The position numbers and the translations under genes are program-made. From positions 159,257,310 through 159,321,309 of the forward strand of contig NC_134837.1 of assembly GCF_004210375.1 (NCBI RefSeq): 64,000 bases of DNA, in the 5' to 3' direction. This document shows, in pieces, positions 46,905 through 58,366 of this stretch; position 1 is the stretch's first letter, and the number at the start of each line of letters is the position of its first letter. The DNA is from Tachypleus tridentatus. Its lineage: Eukaryota; Arthropoda; Merostomata; Xiphosura; Limulidae. Below the pieces are notes generated by a model. The model did not search any database. It had not been told where the DNA came from and saw only the letters and a list, made by a program, of their open reading frames with translations.

Positions 46905-49779
46905 TGACTGTTGTTTTGGTGTTCTTTAGAATGCCAGAAGATAGTGTTGGGATTTTCAGAGTGTTGGCAAGTACATAAATTAAACACTGGATTTTAACCG
47001 TTAATATAACTAGGCAGATGATTTTCAGATGGCATTAAATATTGAATAATTCAATGTGTCAATATTTCCATAATATTTATATTGTCAGAGTAAGAAGACA
47101 TTTTATATTCAGGGCCAACATACGAGTGGTGTTGGGTTTTATTAGTTTCAATAGGTATTTTACGTAATATTTGTTTAAATTACCAGGAATGTTTTGGCGT
47201 TGAATTCACCCACCACATTCAACATAAAAGACATTCTGTGTTTAGTGCTCTGAGTATCATAAATATTTAACCATGAGTTCTAAGTTTTTAGAGGGTTAGC
47301 AGATAAATATCCAATTTATTCTTTAGAATATTAGCCAACTCTAAGGTCTCAAATGTTGGATTTAAATTTCAATTTGTTGATTTGACAATTTTCCTATAGG
47401 TATATTTCTATATTGATAAAAAAACCTAATAACTGTTAACTGTTATTTATAAATCAATATTTTCCAGTCATATTCAATTCTAATTTGACATTATTGTAAA
47501 TGATGTTTGTTGTTTGTTTAGTTTTCAGCCTATGTTCAAGCTTTACAGTACTGAGGTGATGGGCTGTTTACTACAAATTACTTTTATCACTTTGTTTTGT
47601 ATGGTTTGTGGACTGTTGACCGTAAGGACATTTCACCGTTCATTAGTGAACAGACAGTTGACCAGGTTGTAGTTCTATTTCTCGTTCTTTTAGTACCCTT
47701 TCATTGTCAATCTTATCGTTGCTCATTAAAATCTCATAACTGTAAGTTACGACTAAAACTATCTAGATGTAGTCTCTGTAGACTTAAAAACGAGATCGAT
47801 TTTTTAATTTTCTTTTTTACAGCTTGAATGAGCACACCAGTCTCTGTTGGTTGAGATTCAATCTTGATAAATGTGCGTCTTTGTTTTTAAAACTAAATCT
47901 CTTCTACTGTTCCTTCAATTAGATCAATTTAAATGTAATTACTAACGAATATTTGGGCGGGTTTCACAAAAACTGCCGTATCCTTATCCTTATATTGCCA
48001 AAGAAACAAATGTATTTAAAAAAATTAATCACGAAAACGCGAAATATGAATCAAAAGGTTACGGAAAAACTTTATAACGCGAGTAACCTCATTGACGACA
48101 TGAGCATGCAAATGTAACAGAGGCATAGTTTTAAAGTAAAGGTACAAACATGAGAACATTTTATTCTGATAACGTTTCTTACCATGATAAGTTGGAAGAA
48201 AAAATTTAGTTTGCTTCGGTTCATTAAGGTAGCCAGTATATATTTTACAGCTATGTTTGCAGTTGTAACAAGGTAGTTAGAAATTCAAATTCGTATGTAT
48301 AATTAGTATTTACTCTCACATAATTGTTCTGAATATATATACCGCCTGCGTGAATCTTTGCTTGCTTTGTGTATCATGAATACTTAGATGAATACTATGA
48401 TCCTATAGATGACAAATGAGAAAACAACAACAGTCATTTAACAATATGTGGTTTTTCATTTCTTTCGTAACACCACAGTAACTGTTTCTAAGGTCAAATA
48501 CTTTAGTAGTAAGATGTAACTTTATATACCTGTTTCAGATTGTATAACCTTAGTATAGTCGGAGGTCAGAGCGTAAAGAAATATTTTGCTTAGTGCCACC
48601 TAGTGTTAGGTTAGGTTTTAAAGCTATGCACGCTTGATGAAACGTTAAAAACAAGAGAAAAGGCTTAAACTAAACTTGGCATAGCTCCAGAGTGTATTCT
48701 TCAATGATTCGGCTTTTAATGTTCCTGCGCATAAAGTATCCTTAGAGTGGATTATGATTTCATGTTGTTTTAGTATGTCAAAATGCAGCTACACCCCAGA
48801 TTTGTGTGTATGCACATTGCTTGTGTTTCAATGGTAGTTGTAGGTAAAAAAAAAAAGCATATGTTTTTCACGGATGGCCTTTTATATTACGAAATGTTCA
48901 GCCACGATGTATAAATATATATATATATAATGTTGGAAATAATTATTGAAACGTCAAATGAAATGGGTATAAGATGCTAATGTGGGATTTCTTTTGCTGT
49001 TTTTTATTGTTTCAAAGTGAACTTTACTACAATAGAGTCACATGCTGATAGTTTACATTATGATTGGCAGTCATATAACAAATCGGACATTGTCCGCCTC
49101 ATCAACATAATAACTAAGAAAACTCAGGCGGTCATACGTTTTAAACATGTAGTGTGGTGAAAACAGTCATGACAGAAATGCCACATAACAAACAAATAAA
49201 AATAAATGCTTTATCGATAACCGCTACTCGACAGATTGAGGCGACATCTAACGTTTTACTAGATGTATGGGAACTCCGAAGAATGTACACGAAATTCATA
49301 CCATTGTTAATAGAAACGGGAGAAGTGAAAATCGTAATATCTAGCAGAAGAGTGACGTTAAAAAATGTATGATGTGCTATTTAAATGATACATATAAAAT
49401 ACATTAGAGATTTTGCCAAAGATCTAGTTTTAAGAATAACTGTAAATGTTATCTACAGTGCACATTAGCATGAAGTGGCCTCTATGGATGTCATGTGCTT
49501 AAAAACTTTTGCTTGGGCAAGATAATCAAACTAAAAGGCAAAACGTCTTATCCGACTTGAAACACCACGAGAAGGTTATTTTACAGATGGATTGAAATTT
49601 AAATTTTTGACAAAAATTAATAGTAGTTTGTTTCAAAAGCAAAGAGGAGAACTTGATTATGATTCAAATACAATATCTACAGTTGGGGACAAAAATAAGT
49701 ACATCTTTGTCAGTGGTATTGAAGAGGTGGGCAAAACAGATAGCATTCTGACTTCTGACAGGTGGAATAGCTTTTTATC
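46905..49779. other. AT-rich stretch with nothing recognised
   Basis: No exon is recognised. The frames at 47597-47827 and 49154-49372 have no domain. A TA-type microsatellite lies near 48916-48930. Confidence 0.45.
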
Positions 49780-50775
49780 TACACCCTTGTGCAAATTAAT
49801 TGAAACAAGACAGAAAATTACGATTTTTTTCATTTTTTTGCGTTTTATTTCTGAAAATCCAAAAATTACTGACAAATTAATACATGATATGACCGCCTTT
49901 ATTTTTCAAAAGATCATAAATCCGCTTTGGTATCGAGTCCTCGAGTTGACTGCAGTTTTTACTAATTTTTGGTTCGCGGTACCACACCTGAATTATGGCC
50001 TCAATTAGCTTATCTATCGTAGTACAGTATTTTCTCCGAAGTCTTTATTTACAAATTGCCTAGATTTTCAATAGGATTTAAGTCCGGAGAGTTTCTAGGC
50101 CAGTCCAGCACCTTTATTCGCGTTGTAGTCATAAAATTCTTCACAAGTTTCCATGTGTGGCACGGAGCCAGATCTTGCTGAAAAATGCCAGATCCATCTG
50201 GAAATCTCTTTTTCAATTCTGGAACGACTCTTCCCTGCAAAACTTCGATGGACTATGGTCCTCGCATCATACCTTCTACGATATGTAAGCCTCCGACGCC
50301 ATAGTGGCTGAAAAAGCACCAAAACATCTTCTTCAAGGGATGTTTTATGAACTGATTGATGTGAGATTCTCGAAGTTACTCACCTGGAGATCTGCGAACA
50401 TGTAGACTTCTTTGACCCTGTACGAAGAAATGAGTCTCGTCACTAAATAACACCTTCTTCCATTCTTCTTGCGTCCAGTTCTTGTATTTCAGACCCCATT
50501 GATACCGTTTTTCCTTCATTGAGTTGGTAAGAAGTTGTTTTTTGACTGGTCTCCTTGCCCTTTTAACGTAATTTCGAATGACGTAATATTTCTCAAACTT
50601 TCGTCATATATCTCAAAAATAGATCGACCGTACTGCAAAACACAGCTAATGACGCCGTCTGTGTGAAAAAATGACTATTAAAGGAAATCATCGGGTCCAG
50701 CGAGCCTACATCGGCTACCATTCTGAAAATATTGTAAAATGACCATTTGTTTCAATTAATTTGCACAAGAGTGTA
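49780..50775 (-). mobile_element. Tc1-like transposon, complete ends, decayed
   Basis: The element occupies 49782-50773 (992 bp). Its ends are 27-bp inverted repeats starting CACYCTTGTGCAAATTAATT and differing at one base. TA lies directly outside both ends (49780-49781, 50774-50775), the standard Tc1/mariner target duplication. Inside, the minus strand encodes pieces of a DDE transposase in more than one frame: KNWTQEEWKKVLFSDETHF (first Asp) near 50460, then stops, then FQQDLAPCH (second Asp) and SPDLNPIENL (third acidic residue) at 50049-50240. After the last block the frame shifts and continues to about 49870. The N-terminal DNA-binding part is absent, so the copy is internally deleted and cannot make an active enzyme. 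Confidence 0.9.
50049..50240 (-). pseudogene. Tc1-like transposase catalytic fragment
   Basis: This is the longest surviving open piece of the transposase inside the 49.8-50.8 kb element. It has QDLAPCHTWKLVKNF with the second catalytic aspartate, then DWPRNSPDLNPIEN with the third catalytic acidic position. Upstream, an in-frame TAG at about 50254 and other stops cut it off from the SDET block. Downstream it ends in TAA, with homologous sequence continuing in another frame. Confidence 0.88.
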
Positions 50776-50971
50776 TCATGTTGTTCCTCGGAAACAAGAT
50801 CTACAGTACAAGACATCGTTTTCCAGCAATAACAGGCCCCAGCCCAGCGTTCAGCAAACTTTATAAAACCTGAGTATACAAAGGACTGAATGAATATTCA
50901 CAATCTTATCTTGACCTCCGCAATATCCCCATATTAATATAACTAAGCCTGCATGGACTGATATAGAAATG

Positions 50972-51214
50972 TGTGTTTGTTTTTTGAATTTCGCGCATCC
51001 CTAATTTAGCAGTGTAAAACTAGAGGGAAAGCAGCTAGTCATCATCACCCACCGCCAACTCTTGGGCTACTATTTTACCAACGAATAGTGGGATTGATTG
51101 TCACATTATAACGCCCCCACGGCTGAAAGAAAAAGCATGTGTGGTGTGACGGGGATTCGAACCCGCGACCATTAGATTGCAGCTCGAGCGATCTAACCAC
51201 CTGACCTTGCCAGG
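50972..51214 (-). mobile_element. SINE-A with tail-side deletion
   Basis: A minus-oriented copy in which TTTCGCGC joins directly to ATCCCTAATTTAGCAGTG, so the AAAGCTAC...GCTAGCCGT segment holding the shared 3' module is deleted. The head side is intact (GGGGATTCGAACCCGCGACC, ACCACCTGACCTTGCCAGG). It lies 200 bp beyond the Tc1-like element. Confidence 0.88.
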
Positions 51215-51636
51215 TTGATTGGTTAGAAGTATTTCACATCTCAAAGATAAACACCCTTCGTGTTTATCAGAAATAGAAAAAACTGTATGAGCTATGTAGC
51301 TACGCTTTTAAAATAATTTTGTAAATTTCTGTTTATTAGATTTTTTCTATTAACTTCCACCTTCAACAGTATATGAAGTAATATAAAATCTCTCAACTGA
51401 GATCAAGAAACGACGCTAATTTTTTCGTGTTTTATATCAGTTAATTAGCAGTGAAATAATATTATTATGTTTTTAATATTTGTTATCATATTTAGACAAA
51501 ACAAAATGTGTTTATTACGTAAAGTTTTTTTTTATTTTTACAGATGAGATAAACTTCGAAAATAATGCAACTTCTAAAAATATTATCAATATTACATCTG
51601 GAACACAAGTTTTTCCACATAATATTAGCATTGATG
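51215..51636. other. AT-rich stretch with nothing recognised
   Basis: Frames at 51480-51677 and 51492-51683 overlap on opposite strands and run into the next SINE fragment; neither is credible. Confidence 0.45.
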
Positions 51637-51768
51637 ATTGGCAAAAGAGCAGCCGAAGATTTGGCACTGGGTGGTGATGACAAGCTGTCTTCGTTTTAAT
51701 CTCTAATTGCTGAATTAGGGACAGCTAATGCTGACAGCTCTCGTGTAGCTTTGCGCGAATTTCAAACG
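51637..51768 (+). mobile_element. SINE-A 3' fragment
   Basis: Only the 3' half of a plus-strand copy remains: ATTGGCAAAAGAGCAGCC, GGTGGTGATGACAAGCTGTC, TTGCTGAATTAGGGACAGCT, GTGTAGCTTTGCGCGAATTT. It is strongly diverged and has no A-rich tail. Confidence 0.8.
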
Positions 51769-52019
51769 GTCGATAATCGGAAAAGCTACTGCTCACACGT
51801 TATTTGGTATTACAAAAAAAACAACAAAACCTTGCTAATTCCTCTAAATGTTTGTAGATATTTTGTTAAAAAATTTATGCAGGATTTTAACAAAATCTGT
51901 GTATACGCTAAGTAAATGAACTTTCAGGAAAAACTAAGCGTGCGCAGTTATACATGGATGTTTTTCAGTATTCGGTTGTGTTCAGGCTTCGACTGTTTGT
52001 TTTCAGTCGCGCTTTAAGA

Positions 52020-52102
52020 ATGGAAACTGTTGTTGCAACAATTGATGACTGTGTGCAATGGATTGACAGCTCTCATACCGAGATATGGTACGACTTTGTG
52101 AA
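52020..52102 (+). CDS. Candidate first coding exon (28 codons)
   Basis: ATG in a good context (AAGAATGG) opens METVVATIDDCVQWIDSSHT and continues EIWYDFV, then meets a perfect GTAAGT donor at 52103 (phase 2). The peptide reads like real protein: acidic and polar with spaced Trp/Tyr residues. The upstream 90 bases contain CpGs (GCGTGCGCAGTTA, CAGTCGCGC) unusual for this window, as near a promoter. No domain is recognised in so few residues, and no second exon was found in the window. Chance remains possible. Confidence 0.35.
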
Positions 52103-52863
52103 GTAAGTTAACGCCAAAAGTTTATTGTTTGCCTAGCTAATATAATCAATGCAACAGATAAAAGGCTTTTCTCGTTTTTTCGGCATCACTGTATAAGCCT
52201 AGTCACATTGTTTAAATATATTAGAAAAAAAATCAGATAGCTTGCATTTAATAAAACCAGACACTAAATGAAAACATACACGTTCAGTCTTTATTAGAAG
52301 TAACAGTTTACCTTTACGTATTTTGTGGAAGACGATATGAAGCACATTACTTTTGTGGATATGTTGTTTATTGTTAAGTAATTTTATAAGAAATCTGATC
52401 AGAAAACAATTCTAAGCATAGGTACATATGCTTACAAACATTAACGGTATTACATCAGAAAATTTGTTTATCATCTTGTTTATCTTGAAGTACAATGTAC
52501 TTCATCTATTCCATTTCTCTCTCTCTCTTAATATGAGTGGTGTGTTTATTCCTGGTTCACTTAGTGGCTCAAGTGTGTCAAGTATAGTCACCATGACAAT
52601 TTTACGATTGTGCGTGTTTATTTATCAACTTGACTGTCTGCCTGGTTATCACAATAATTGTACGCTGCGATTTGAACTCAAAATATTTGTAGCAAATATT
52701 TATTCTTGTCATTAACTTTACGTACGAATACAAAATAAGTCTAAGAAAAATCAAAGCTGCAAATTCATAAAGGTCAATGTTGACATTTAGCTCTACTTAT
52801 AGTAGAAAATAATTTTTACTCGAATTTCTATGTATTTGAAAAAAACAATCTAAAATTTGAAGT
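52103..52863. other. Possible intron or intergenic DNA
   Basis: If the exon at 52020 is real this would be its intron. No acceptor plus coding continuation is convincing. The 95-codon frame at 52428-52715 (plus) is hydrophobic and without a domain. Confidence 0.35.
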
Positions 52864-53915
52864 GCGGCCCGGCAAAGCCAGGTGGTTAAGGCATTCACCT
52901 CGTAATCCGAGGGTCGCGGGTTCGAATCCCCGTCACACAAAACATCTCCACCTTTTCAACATTATAATGTGACGGTTAATCCCACTATTCGTTGGTAAAA
53001 GAATAGCCCAAGAGTTGGCACTGGGTGCTGATATCTGTAGTTAAACTACACCAGACTGATACATTGCAAAATTTTTAGGGTTAACATATGATTCTAAACT
53101 TACCTGGATAAAACATGTAAATAACGTAAAAACTAAAATTTGGCGAAGAATAAACTATGCTAGGAGTCTAACTGGTAAAAATTATGGAACAACACCAGAA
53201 AACATCATTAAAATATACAAGACATACATTAGACCTGTAATAGACCATGCAGCTCCTGCATGGATTAATGTAGGTGAAAAACAATTAAAAACGAAACTCC
53301 AAACATTACAGAATACACTAATTACATCAGCATATAGAGTACCTAAAACCACTTCCTTAAAGTTCATGCACAAATACTCAAATACACAAGCAATACCAGA
53401 TAGACTTCTACATAGTACAATAAAATATTTTGATAAAAACTGGCGAAAAAATGAGTTGTTATGCGAACTAGACAGATATTGCATATATGATGAAGAGAGA
53501 CCAAAACACCTCTCCCCGCTAAACTTGTACATCAGATTTTTAAAATAAAATAAAATTTAAAATAATAATAATAATAAAACTAGTGCTAAAATAAAACAGG
53601 CCACCTACGTTCTAGACCAATTTAAAAAAAATAAAAATGAAAGAACAATGTAAATGGACATTGCCCTGAAAAGGACCAGATTTAAAGTTATGGTATTACT
53701 CAGGCTATTTGTATTTACTTTAAATATATTAATGAGTCCGTTGAAACAAGATGATGGAAGGAGGAAGAGGTTTAGTGTACCTGACCCTCCTAGGTATACA
53801 AATGTATATACCCAAACACCTGGAGAGAGAGAGAGCTACAGTCGATGGTGGGCTCTGCTGACTAGCTGGTTTTCCTCTATGCTGTGAGTTCATAATTAGG
53901 AACAAATAAGGCAGA
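52864..53915 (+). mobile_element. SINE-A interrupted by a LINE fragment
   Basis: The 5' part of a plus-strand SINE-A (GGCCCGGCAAAGCCAGGTGG to GAGTTGGCACTGGGTGCTGAT) covers 52866-53035. Its 3' part (GATGGTGGGCTCTGCTGACTAGCTGG to AATAAGGCAGATAG) resumes at 53843-53915. The roughly 800 bp between them includes a non-LTR reverse transcriptase end. GGGTGCTGAT and GGGCTCTGCTGA at the two junctions may be the mutated target duplication. The insertion is younger than the SINE. Confidence 0.75.
53060..53548 (+). pseudogene. Non-LTR reverse transcriptase 3' end (jockey-like)
   Basis: An uninterrupted 162-codon frame (no ATG at its start) reads YIAKFLGLTYDSKLTWIKHV, then NYGTTPENIIKIYKTYIRPV, DHAAPAW and, at the end, HLSPLNLYIRFLK before TAA. 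FLGLTYDSKLTW and the Y-x-x-Y-I-R-P-V-x-x-x-A-x-P-A-W block are hallmarks of the C-terminal (thumb/connection) region of jockey/BS/X-element-type LINE polymerases. The palm domain with its YxDD motif is missing, as expected for a 5'-truncated LINE insertion. A (AAT)n run follows at 53561-53577. Confidence 0.85.
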
Positions 53916-55088
53916 TAGATTTTTCCTGATTATTCGAAATAGAAAAAAAATACCTCACACGGGCATTACGAAAATAGCAAAAATCAGTTACCAAGTTTCC
54001 AACAAACAGCATTTTCTGATTTATCTAGTGCATTTGACTTGTAAAACATATTTTCAAATCGGAAGTATCATTGTTCTATATTCGCTAGCTATAATTATTC
54101 TCGAGGCTTAATAAACCTTCTGAATGATTAAAGAGGGTTAGCTAATAGTGTTTCAGAAGTGGATTATTTCTCATGTTGCAGTTATAAAACAATACACTCG
54201 CATGAACGACGACGTGATTTATTAGCTCATTAATATAATGGCACAACAAAACATAAATCCAACCATCGAATTGATTAATCCCCTCTATGGCTTGGCAGTA
54301 AGTTTAAATGCTTATAAAAGTAAAATTTAGGTTCGATTCCTACACAATTTATTATGTAGCTTTGTTGTTAAGATAACGAAAAAATCAGTTCGAAATTTTA
54401 AAATAATGTAAAACGTTTAGTAGTACGAATCCAACATTTTAAATGTACATAAGTGTCAAGACCTATAAAGTAAGTTGTATTTCTCTTGAAAAGTGCAACA
54501 TGGGTTATCTTAAGTATATATTATTGATAAAACAAATAACTATGATCTCTCTGACATAATACAACATGATACTTGATGTCATTAATGTCACACGAAATTA
54601 GAGAAGGGTTTTCAAGTTTCATTACGTTAGATAACCTAAAAGCTAAGAGAAACAAACCAGAATTAAAGTCAAAATATGGAAATATATCTTCTTCAGATAT
54701 CTCTGTTTGATACATATTTTTGTTGTTTTCATAACAATATGTTTTTGTTTACTTTTAAGTGTGGCTTTAAAAGCTGTACCCGAAATTCTTTGGAATTTTT
54801 GTCGGGCTATAAATTTGATACTAGGTAACCAAATGAAGGTTTTGTAGCCAAACAGAGTTGCAGCCATGTCCAGTTTTGGTGATGGATAATAGGTGGTATT
54901 TTAGACTTTAGACACTGTTGGTCATATGAATCTCAGCCTTTTCATCTTATTTATATTAAACTAGGTTTGTATTTTCATTTTGCGAACTGGAAGTGTCTGA
55001 TGGACAGAGTGTTTCCTGTCTGACTTTTTAAATTTTTGCATTTTTGAGAAGAACATTTAGTGCTTGTCTTGTTTTCCTTTCATCTTCA
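53916..55088. other. AT-rich DNA, weak SINE-C echo
   Basis: 54276-54375 loosely resembles plus-strand SINE-C (GGCAGTAAGTTTAAATGC, AGGTTCGATTCCTACA, ATTATGTAGCTTTGTTGTT). The overlapping minus-strand frames at 54521-54867 have no domain. Confidence 0.4.
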
Positions 55089-55255
55089 ATCTACTCTAAC
55101 GAGATATGCAGGTTCCATATGAAGACTCATCTTCAGTGTACTCTGATGACATGTAAGGCTCACTACGAAGACCCATCTTCAGTGTACTCTGAAGAGAAAT
55201 ATATAGGTTCATTACGAAGACCCATTTTAGTCTATTCTGACGAGATATATACGTT
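55089..55255. repeat. Three-plus-copy tandem repeat, ~46-49-bp unit
   Basis: Units begin GGTTCCATATGAAGACTCAT at 55111, GGCTCACTACGAAGACCCAT at 55157 and GGTTCATTACGAAGACCCAT at 55206, each continuing with CTTCAGTGTACTCTGA or a variant. A partial unit precedes them. The open frame at 55044-55295 translates the array and is not a supported gene. Confidence 0.8.
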
Positions 55256-56879
55256 AAATACGTCGATTTTTACCAATTATTTAATAACAGTCTGAATTAG
55301 ATCTGCCAGCCATTTTTACGCACAGTAAACAAAAAATATATTTGTTATATATGAGTACTGGAATCGAAATAATATAGCACCACATATTTGATGGATTAAT
55401 TTTTTGCGAATTTATCGTCTTCCTTCTCTCATTTTATATATAATTGCGAATTATATACATATACAATATTTCAGTTTAGAACTTGAAAAAGTATTTAGTC
55501 GCAATTTTTCTGTCTCAATTATCGCACTTTCTTCATTTTTAAATACCTTTTATATAAATTATTTACGTGTTTTCCAGAATGTGCAAAAATTAGCGCTTAA
55601 CTCATGCTCTTTGTTTTTCTTTCAGAGCAAATCTATATAATCTCTATCCACGCTCTTTTCACTATTGCGTTTTTGCGTTTCAAATCCTTAATCTTACCGC
55701 TGGCTCGACGAGAGACCCTTCTTTCAGTAACATATTAATAGTATTAAATATCACGACACACAAGAACCAGTTTTGTTCTTAATCGCAATTCCATTTTACG
55801 TGAGAAAGGTAAAGAATTTACGAACAGATTCAACGTTAGACCTTAGAATTTCATGTCGTTAAACCGCCGAAAACATTAAATGCACAGAGGCCCGTTTTGT
55901 AAACAACAATTGCACTTGAAAACAATTACTTCAATGATAATCAGTGTTTTTTTTAAGTGTTTGATGAACATACTTAACATACCTTTGTCACCGAGATGCA
56001 GTGAACATTTCAAGTAACTGCAGTATTAGAAGCTTGGAAAAAACCCTGCCAGACTGGACTCGTGCCAACTTAATGCAGTTTTAGTGCGCTATAACCGAAT
56101 AGTGCGTAGTTTCCAGCATATCTGTGCAGAACTGAAAGCCTTATTGATTGACACTGGACAGATTCAGTTACTAAAAGGTTTACCCTTTACAAATGGTTGT
56201 AAGCGATATCGTGGAAATTAGTTTGCTGGAGAGAACATATCTTTACATTTCAAATATTTAAATTATGTTAGAAGACACGTCATAAATATGTGCTTCATTT
56301 TGATTAAACTCAATCAAATGTTTGAGATGTTTAAGTTGTTCAAATATTATTAAGAATTACGAAGACCTCTTTGTCTAGACTTCGTAAAGCTTGGTTTCAA
56401 GATGTAAGCGATGACGCTAGAAATTACATAGTGTAAACGTTTTTCTTATTTTTACATCTATGGTGAAATAAAATGTTCTTTGTACTTCATATATATCTTA
56501 TTAGTAATCTTTCCTATGAAATTTTTGTCGTTAATACTTCATATGATAAGTATTTTGATTTGAAATAAGGTGTATTTAAAATCAAAGAGCTATAATAAAT
56601 GATGGAACTCGTAGATTTTGTAAAGCTGTAGTACCTTAAAAATATACGTTAATAGGGTTTTGAAAGAAAGAGCATGATCGCCTAGAGGTTTAGTTTGCGA
56701 TAAGAATTTGCAGGATACCATTTCGAACGACCACTAAACCAATAATTTACCTATTATATACGCCTATTTGGTTTAGGGACCAGGTAAAATTACGCTTTTG
56801 ATAATCTGTTGAGTAATATATATATTTATACGTGATTGTCATGAAGAAACGCTCCATAAAGAAGAACATTTTCCCAAAC
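55256..56879. other. AT-rich stretch with nothing firm
   Basis: About 55655-55735 ends with CTTACCGCTGGCTCGACGAG, a scrap like the head of SINE-B/C on the minus strand. Otherwise nothing is recognised. Confidence 0.4.
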
Positions 56880-57332
56880 AAGCTGGAATAGCTTGATGGC
56901 TACGACATTTAACTCACAATCTGTTACTCACCGGCTCAAATTCTCAACTTAACATGCTCGCCCTTTCAAATGTGGGAACTTTAAAATGTGATAGTCAAAT
57001 CCACTTTTCATTAGTAAAGGGAATCGCAAGTGGTAGTGGAGAGTAGCACCTTCCCTCTAGCCAGGTGGTTAAGGCGCTCGACTCGTAATCTGATGTTGAC
57101 GGGTTCGCATCCTCGTCACACCAAACATGTTTGCCCTTTCACTCGTAGAGGCGTTATTGTGTGACGCTTAATCCAACTATTCGTTGGTAAAAGAGTAACT
57201 CAGGAGTTGGCGGTGAATGGTAATGGCTAACTGCCTTCCCTCTAGTCTTACACTGCTAGATTAGGCACGGCTAGCGCAGATAGCCCTCGTTTAGCTTGCG
57301 CGAAGTTCAAAAACAAACCAAAAAAACAAACA
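56880..57332 (+). mobile_element. Two fused SINE-A copies, old then young
   Basis: A strongly diverged plus-strand SINE-A (56880-57060; AACATGCTCGCCCTTTCAAA, AGCACCTTCCCTCTAG) is joined at CCTTCCCTCTAG directly to CCAGGTGGTTAAGGCGCTCG of a much better preserved copy (57061-57332) in the same orientation. The younger copy lacks its first ~10 bases and runs to the (CAAA)-type tail. There is no tail between them. Confidence 0.85.
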
Positions 57333-58282
57333 ATGAAAAAAGGGAATTAGGTTAAAAAAAACGTACCGCGTGTGTGCAAGTTTCTGAAACTTTTACAACG
57401 ATATTACAGATTAACTTTTAATTGTTTTATCTTCATCAATTAACGTTAGTTCACGGTTTTAAAGCTCTTTCGTGTTACCATACGAATAATGATTTATAAT
57501 AATTCAAATTTCTACTGAACCTGTCTGGTTCTGCAAAGATATTTCTTCTCCATTTTCTGCTCAGTTCGCAAACCATCGGATAAAATCGATTATTGTTCTT
57601 GTGTTTATTTTCAGCGCAAAGTTACACAGTGAATCATGCGCAAGATATCCACAAATGTAGCTTTCAATACAACGTAAATAACGTTGACTTGTCCCCTTAC
57701 TATTTATTGTGCTCCCCAATATATTCATAAAAGCTAATTGATTCATACAGTGTATATGATTTTCAACATTCCTTGTCTGTGCAATGTATGATTTATTTCA
57801 TACCAAAACCATCCAATAAAATTATATGTAAGAAGATAGACCTAAGTAATTATGTCATTTTATTAAACTCCAATTTCTCCAATTGTACTTTTTGTGGTTC
57901 TTTATCTAGATTCAGATTAAAGAGTGTTACAATCTTATTATCTCTCAAATATTTTTGTGGCCAATTCTCAAAACAACGCAGATTCAAAGGTTTTGTTTTT
58001 TTTTGTTCCACCGTATATCGTTATTCTGACAGTAAATATATGTTTTCTAGAAATTGCTGCTATAAAGTGTAATGCTGTTATTGTGACCCATCAAAACGAG
58101 AACTATGAGATTATGACTAAAAATACTAATTTAAAAAATGGTAGAATATCTTTTTCAGCTTATTCTTGATTGTATATCTCAAAGAATTTGCAAAATATTT
58201 AATACATTTTATTTTTAGGCACTATCGTTTGAAATCAACATTTCGTGCAGTCTCGGAAAGTAACTTGTTCGTTTATTTTAGG
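57333..58282. other. AT-rich stretch with nothing firm
   Basis: A small SINE-C-like scrap (GCGCAAAGTTACACAGTGAA) lies at about 57613-57632. The frames at 57773-58072 and 57924-58169 overlap in different phases and carry no domain. Confidence 0.4.
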
Positions 58283-58366
58283 TTAAGAAGTTACACAGGT
58301 AATGAGACCAGATTTCTAGCGTTGTAAGTATGCAAACATACCGCTATGCTACTAGTGGGTCTCAGG
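58283..58366 (-). mobile_element. SINE-C fragment
   Basis: The minus-strand pattern AGTTACACAGGTAATGAGAC, CAGATTTCTAGCGTTGTAAG, then ACATACCGCTATGCTACTAGTGG matches family C with its middle part deleted. A SINE-A has inserted at its right edge. Confidence 0.65.

Noticed and set aside
49592..50008. 138-codon plus-strand frame
   Set aside because: It crosses the left end of the Tc1-like element and is antisense to transposase remnants.
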